From Janthinobacterium sp. PAMC25594 (GTDB lineage Bacteria; Pseudomonadota; Gammaproteobacteria; Burkholderiales; Burkholderiaceae_D), in NCBI RefSeq assembly GCF_019443505.1, contig NZ_CP080377.1, forward strand, positions 5,704,001 to 5,768,000: 64,000 bases of DNA, given 5' to 3'. Below are positions 62,255-64,000 of the stretch, piece after piece; position 1 is the stretch's first letter, and every line of letters begins with the position of its first letter. A model generated the notes under the pieces. It worked only from the letters and a program-made list of their open reading frames with translations. It ran no database searches and had not been told where the DNA came from. A program made the position numbers and the translations under genes.

Positions 62255-62710
62255 TCAGTCGAGCGCCGCCAGCAGCGACTGCAGGCACACGCTGCCGCCT
62301 TCGAGCTGCAGGCTGGCGCCCTCATGGATGTGCGGCATGACGATGCGGCGCGGCGCATTGTGCTTGAGGATGCCGCCCCAGTGGGCGACCCTGGCGCCGG
62401 CCTGGCGCCGGATTGCCTCGACCGTGGCGCCGCTGGCCAGGATGTCGGCGTGCGGAAAGGCTTGCTGCAGCACGCCCAGGCCGAAATAGGCTTGCGGTTC
62501 GGCCGCGCTGATATAGATGGTGGTCAGGCGCTTGCCGCTGGCGGTGATGGTGTGCGCTAACTGCGCCGCATCGTCGCGCAGGAACTGGGCATTGACGAGG
62601 ATGGCATCGGCCATGCCGCTCAGCAGCAGCGAGGTGGACGGCGCGCGGCCCAGCACGTCCAGGCGGAAGGCGTCAAGGGTGCCGGAGGGGCGGGCGGCGC
62701 GTGCCAGCAT
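62255..62710 (-). pseudogene. Truncated, degenerate metallo-beta-lactamase-fold hydrolase, 151 aa
   Basis: The first half of an MBL-fold protein is recognisable: LDVLGRAPSTSLLLSGMADAILVNAQF, then SGKRLTTIYIS, YFGLGVLQQAFPHADILA and VAHWGGILKHNAPRRIV. Where active members have the metal-binding HxHxDH, this reads SAAEPQAYF, so the ligands are gone. The protein stops at LQSLLAALD, about half the normal length; the second pair of metal ligands would have come later. It may still be translated, but not as a metallohydrolase. It lies just past the gltA terminator and is divergent from a LysR gene, 117 bases away. Confidence 0.7.
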
Positions 62711-62827
62711 AGGATTCTTTCGATATTCGATACTCTTGCTGCATATTATCCTTTCGACCAAATGCGACAAATAGGGTAGATTGCAATACTTAGTTGCATG
62801 GATCGGATGAATCAAGGGAGTACCCGC

Positions 62828-63802
62828 ATGGATCGCATCACCGCCGCACAAGTATTCGTCGCCATCGCCGAGCGTGGCAGCATGGTGGCCGCCAGCGAGG
62901 CGCTCGATATGTCGCGCGCCATGGTGACGCGCTACCTGGCCGAGATGGAGCAGTGGGCGGGGGCGCGCCTGCTGCATCGCACCACGCGCCGGCTGAGCCT
63001 GACGGACGCGGGCGAGGCCACGCTGGCGCGCTGCCGGCAGATGCTGGAAGTGGCCGGCGCCATGGCCGTCGCCTCGCCCGGGGAGGTCGACACGCCGCAC
63101 GGCTTGCTGCGCATTACCTGCTCGCAATCACTGGCGCAGACGGCGCTCGCTGGCGCAGTGACCGCTTACCTGCGGCGCTACCCGCGCGCCGCCGTCGACC
63201 TGCAGATGGAGAACCGCGCCGTCAACCTGGTGGAGCAGCGCATCGACCTGGCGATCCGCATCACGAACGCGCTCGAACCGAACCTGATCGCGCGCCAGCT
63301 GGCCAGTTGCGCCTCGGTGGTGTGCGCCGCACCATCGTATCTGGCGGCGCACGGCACGCCGCGCCGGGCGCAAGACCTGGCCCTGCATAACTGCCTGACC
63401 TATACGTATTTCGGCAAGAGCCTGTGGCAGTTCACGCACGACGGGGAAGCGCTCACTGTCCCCGTCAGCGGCCGCCTGTCGGCGAATGAGTCGCTGGTGC
63501 TGCTGGTGGCGACGGTGGCGGGGGCGGGCATCGCCATGCAGCCGCGCTATTCGGCCGCGCCGCTGATCGCCAGCGGGCAACTGGTGGAGCTGCTGCCCGC
63601 TTACGTGCCGCAGGACATGGGCATCTATGGTATCTACACCTCGCGCCAGCACATGTCGCCGCTGCTGCGCACCATGCTCGACTTCCTGGTGGACTGGTTT
63701 GCCGGCGATGCCGATTGGCTGGCGGCCATCGCGGCGGCGCCGTTGCCGGGCAGACCAGTCGGGCGCAAGCGGCACGCCAGCGCGGGTGTGAAAGTGCCGT
63801 AA
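62828..63802 (+). CDS. LysR-family transcriptional regulator, 324 aa
   Basis: Winged helix at about 1-60: AAQVFVAIAERGSMVAASEA, then LDMSRAMVTRYLAEMEQW; effector domain with GLLRITCSQSLAQTALAGAV at about 93 and VDLAIRITNALEPNLIARQL. The end has a 30-residue Arg/Pro-rich tail. ATG at 62828 is preferred over ATGs at 62798 and 62807 because GGGAG is seven bases before it. It resembles the large DhcR/PecT-like group of LysR proteins. It is divergent from the MBL relic, whose intact ancestor may have been its target. Confidence 0.85.
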   Translation: MDRITAAQVFVAIAERGSMVAASEALDMSRAMVTRYLAEMEQWAGARLLHRTTRRLSLTDAGEATLARCRQMLEVAGAMAVASPGEVDTPHGLLRITCSQSLAQTALAGAVTAYLRRYPRAAVDLQMENRAVNLVEQRIDLAIRITNALEPNLIARQLASCASVVCAAPSYLAAHGTPRRAQDLALHNCLTYTYFGKSLWQFTHDGEALTVPVSGRLSANESLVLLVATVAGAGIAMQPRYSAAPLIASGQLVELLPAYVPQDMGIYGIYTSRQHMSPLLRTMLDFLVDWFAGDADWLAAIAAAPLPGRPVGRKRHASAGVKVP

Positions 63803-64000
63803 GCGCAACAGTAACAGGCTGGCAAGCCCGGTAAAATCAGCACGCAGCTTACATTTGCTTGCCAAATAAAATTCAACTTGTCGTTGTTGCGTTACAATAC
63901 CGCGTGCTATTCTAAATGACGGTATGCAGAATGCTGGTGCAATAAAAAAGCCCTTCCCCACAACTTGATGTGCAATCCGCTAACCGGTCAGGCCGTGTCG
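63803..64000. other. Window end, no gene recognised
   Basis: Intergenic-looking sequence with an AT-rich centre (about 63860-63960). A short frame starting ATGCAGAATG at about 63924 stops after 13 codons. Nothing can be assigned. Confidence 0.5.

Overview
The window is high-GC, densely coded chromosomal DNA from a betaproteobacterium of the Oxalobacteraceae, most probably Janthinobacterium or a close relative. I infer this from the mdh / GntR-UTRA / sdhCDAB-sdhE-gltA gene order, from the families DUF2863 and DUF3563, and from the general character of the proteins; there is no rRNA here to confirm it. There is one tRNA, tRNA-Pro(GGG) at 22502-22578, no CRISPR array and no complete insertion sequence or prophage.

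Layout. 1-5.6 kb: the end of a class C beta-lactamase-like hydrolase, two small exported proteins, an Sfp-type phosphopantetheinyl transferase, and a three-gene operon (two tandem paralogous small exported proteins plus DUF2145) divergent from an XRE regulator. 5.6-15.5 kb: a coupled DUF2339/DUF3999 membrane pair, an MFS-acyltransferase fusion for lysophospholipid recycling, and a double-domain KaiC-like ATPase followed by a hybrid histidine kinase. 15.5-22.4 kb: a complete RND efflux system (adaptor, pump, outer-membrane channel) with a TetR regulator behind it and a TetR-type operator in front. 22.5-24.4 kb: tRNA-Pro, two small orphan genes of lower GC and an integrase lacking its N-terminal half, which look like the remains of an integrative element.

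24.7-34.6 kb: an exported S9 prolyl oligopeptidase; a 160-bp palindromic MITE-like element wedged between two stop codons; a tightly overlapped cluster of acyl-CoA dehydrogenase-like protein, PIG-L deacetylase, NodS-like methyltransferase and GT2 glycosyltransferase, in which the deacetylase is frameshifted in a GC-dinucleotide run; a lipoprotein with an FNR-type box; a TorF-type porin and a chemoreceptor. 34.6-40.3 kb: L-lactate utilisation (FadR-type regulator, lutA-lutC-lutB, lldP). 40.3-50 kb: an FMN reductase, DUF3563, a FucP-type sugar transporter, a LysR regulator divergent from an acetate-type CoA transferase, a TetR regulator, an M14 carboxypeptidase with a CYTH phosphatase, and DUF2863.

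50-62.2 kb is a TCA-cycle block: acnA, a CitE-like lyase, mdh, a GntR-UTRA regulator, sdhC-sdhD-sdhA-sdhB-sdhE and gltA. With lactate uptake and oxidation and the acetate CoA transferase nearby, the right half is devoted to oxidation of C2-C4 acids. The window closes with a metallo-beta-lactamase-fold relic lacking its metal ligands and C-terminal half, and a divergent LysR regulator.

The points I would look at first are the frameshifted PIG-L gene and its Nod-factor-like neighbours, the KaiC-kinase pair without KaiA or KaiB, the MITE-like element, the truncated integrase island, the degenerate MBL relic, and several clear palindromic operators (15791-15808, 34620-34636, 41265-41283, 55824-55839).
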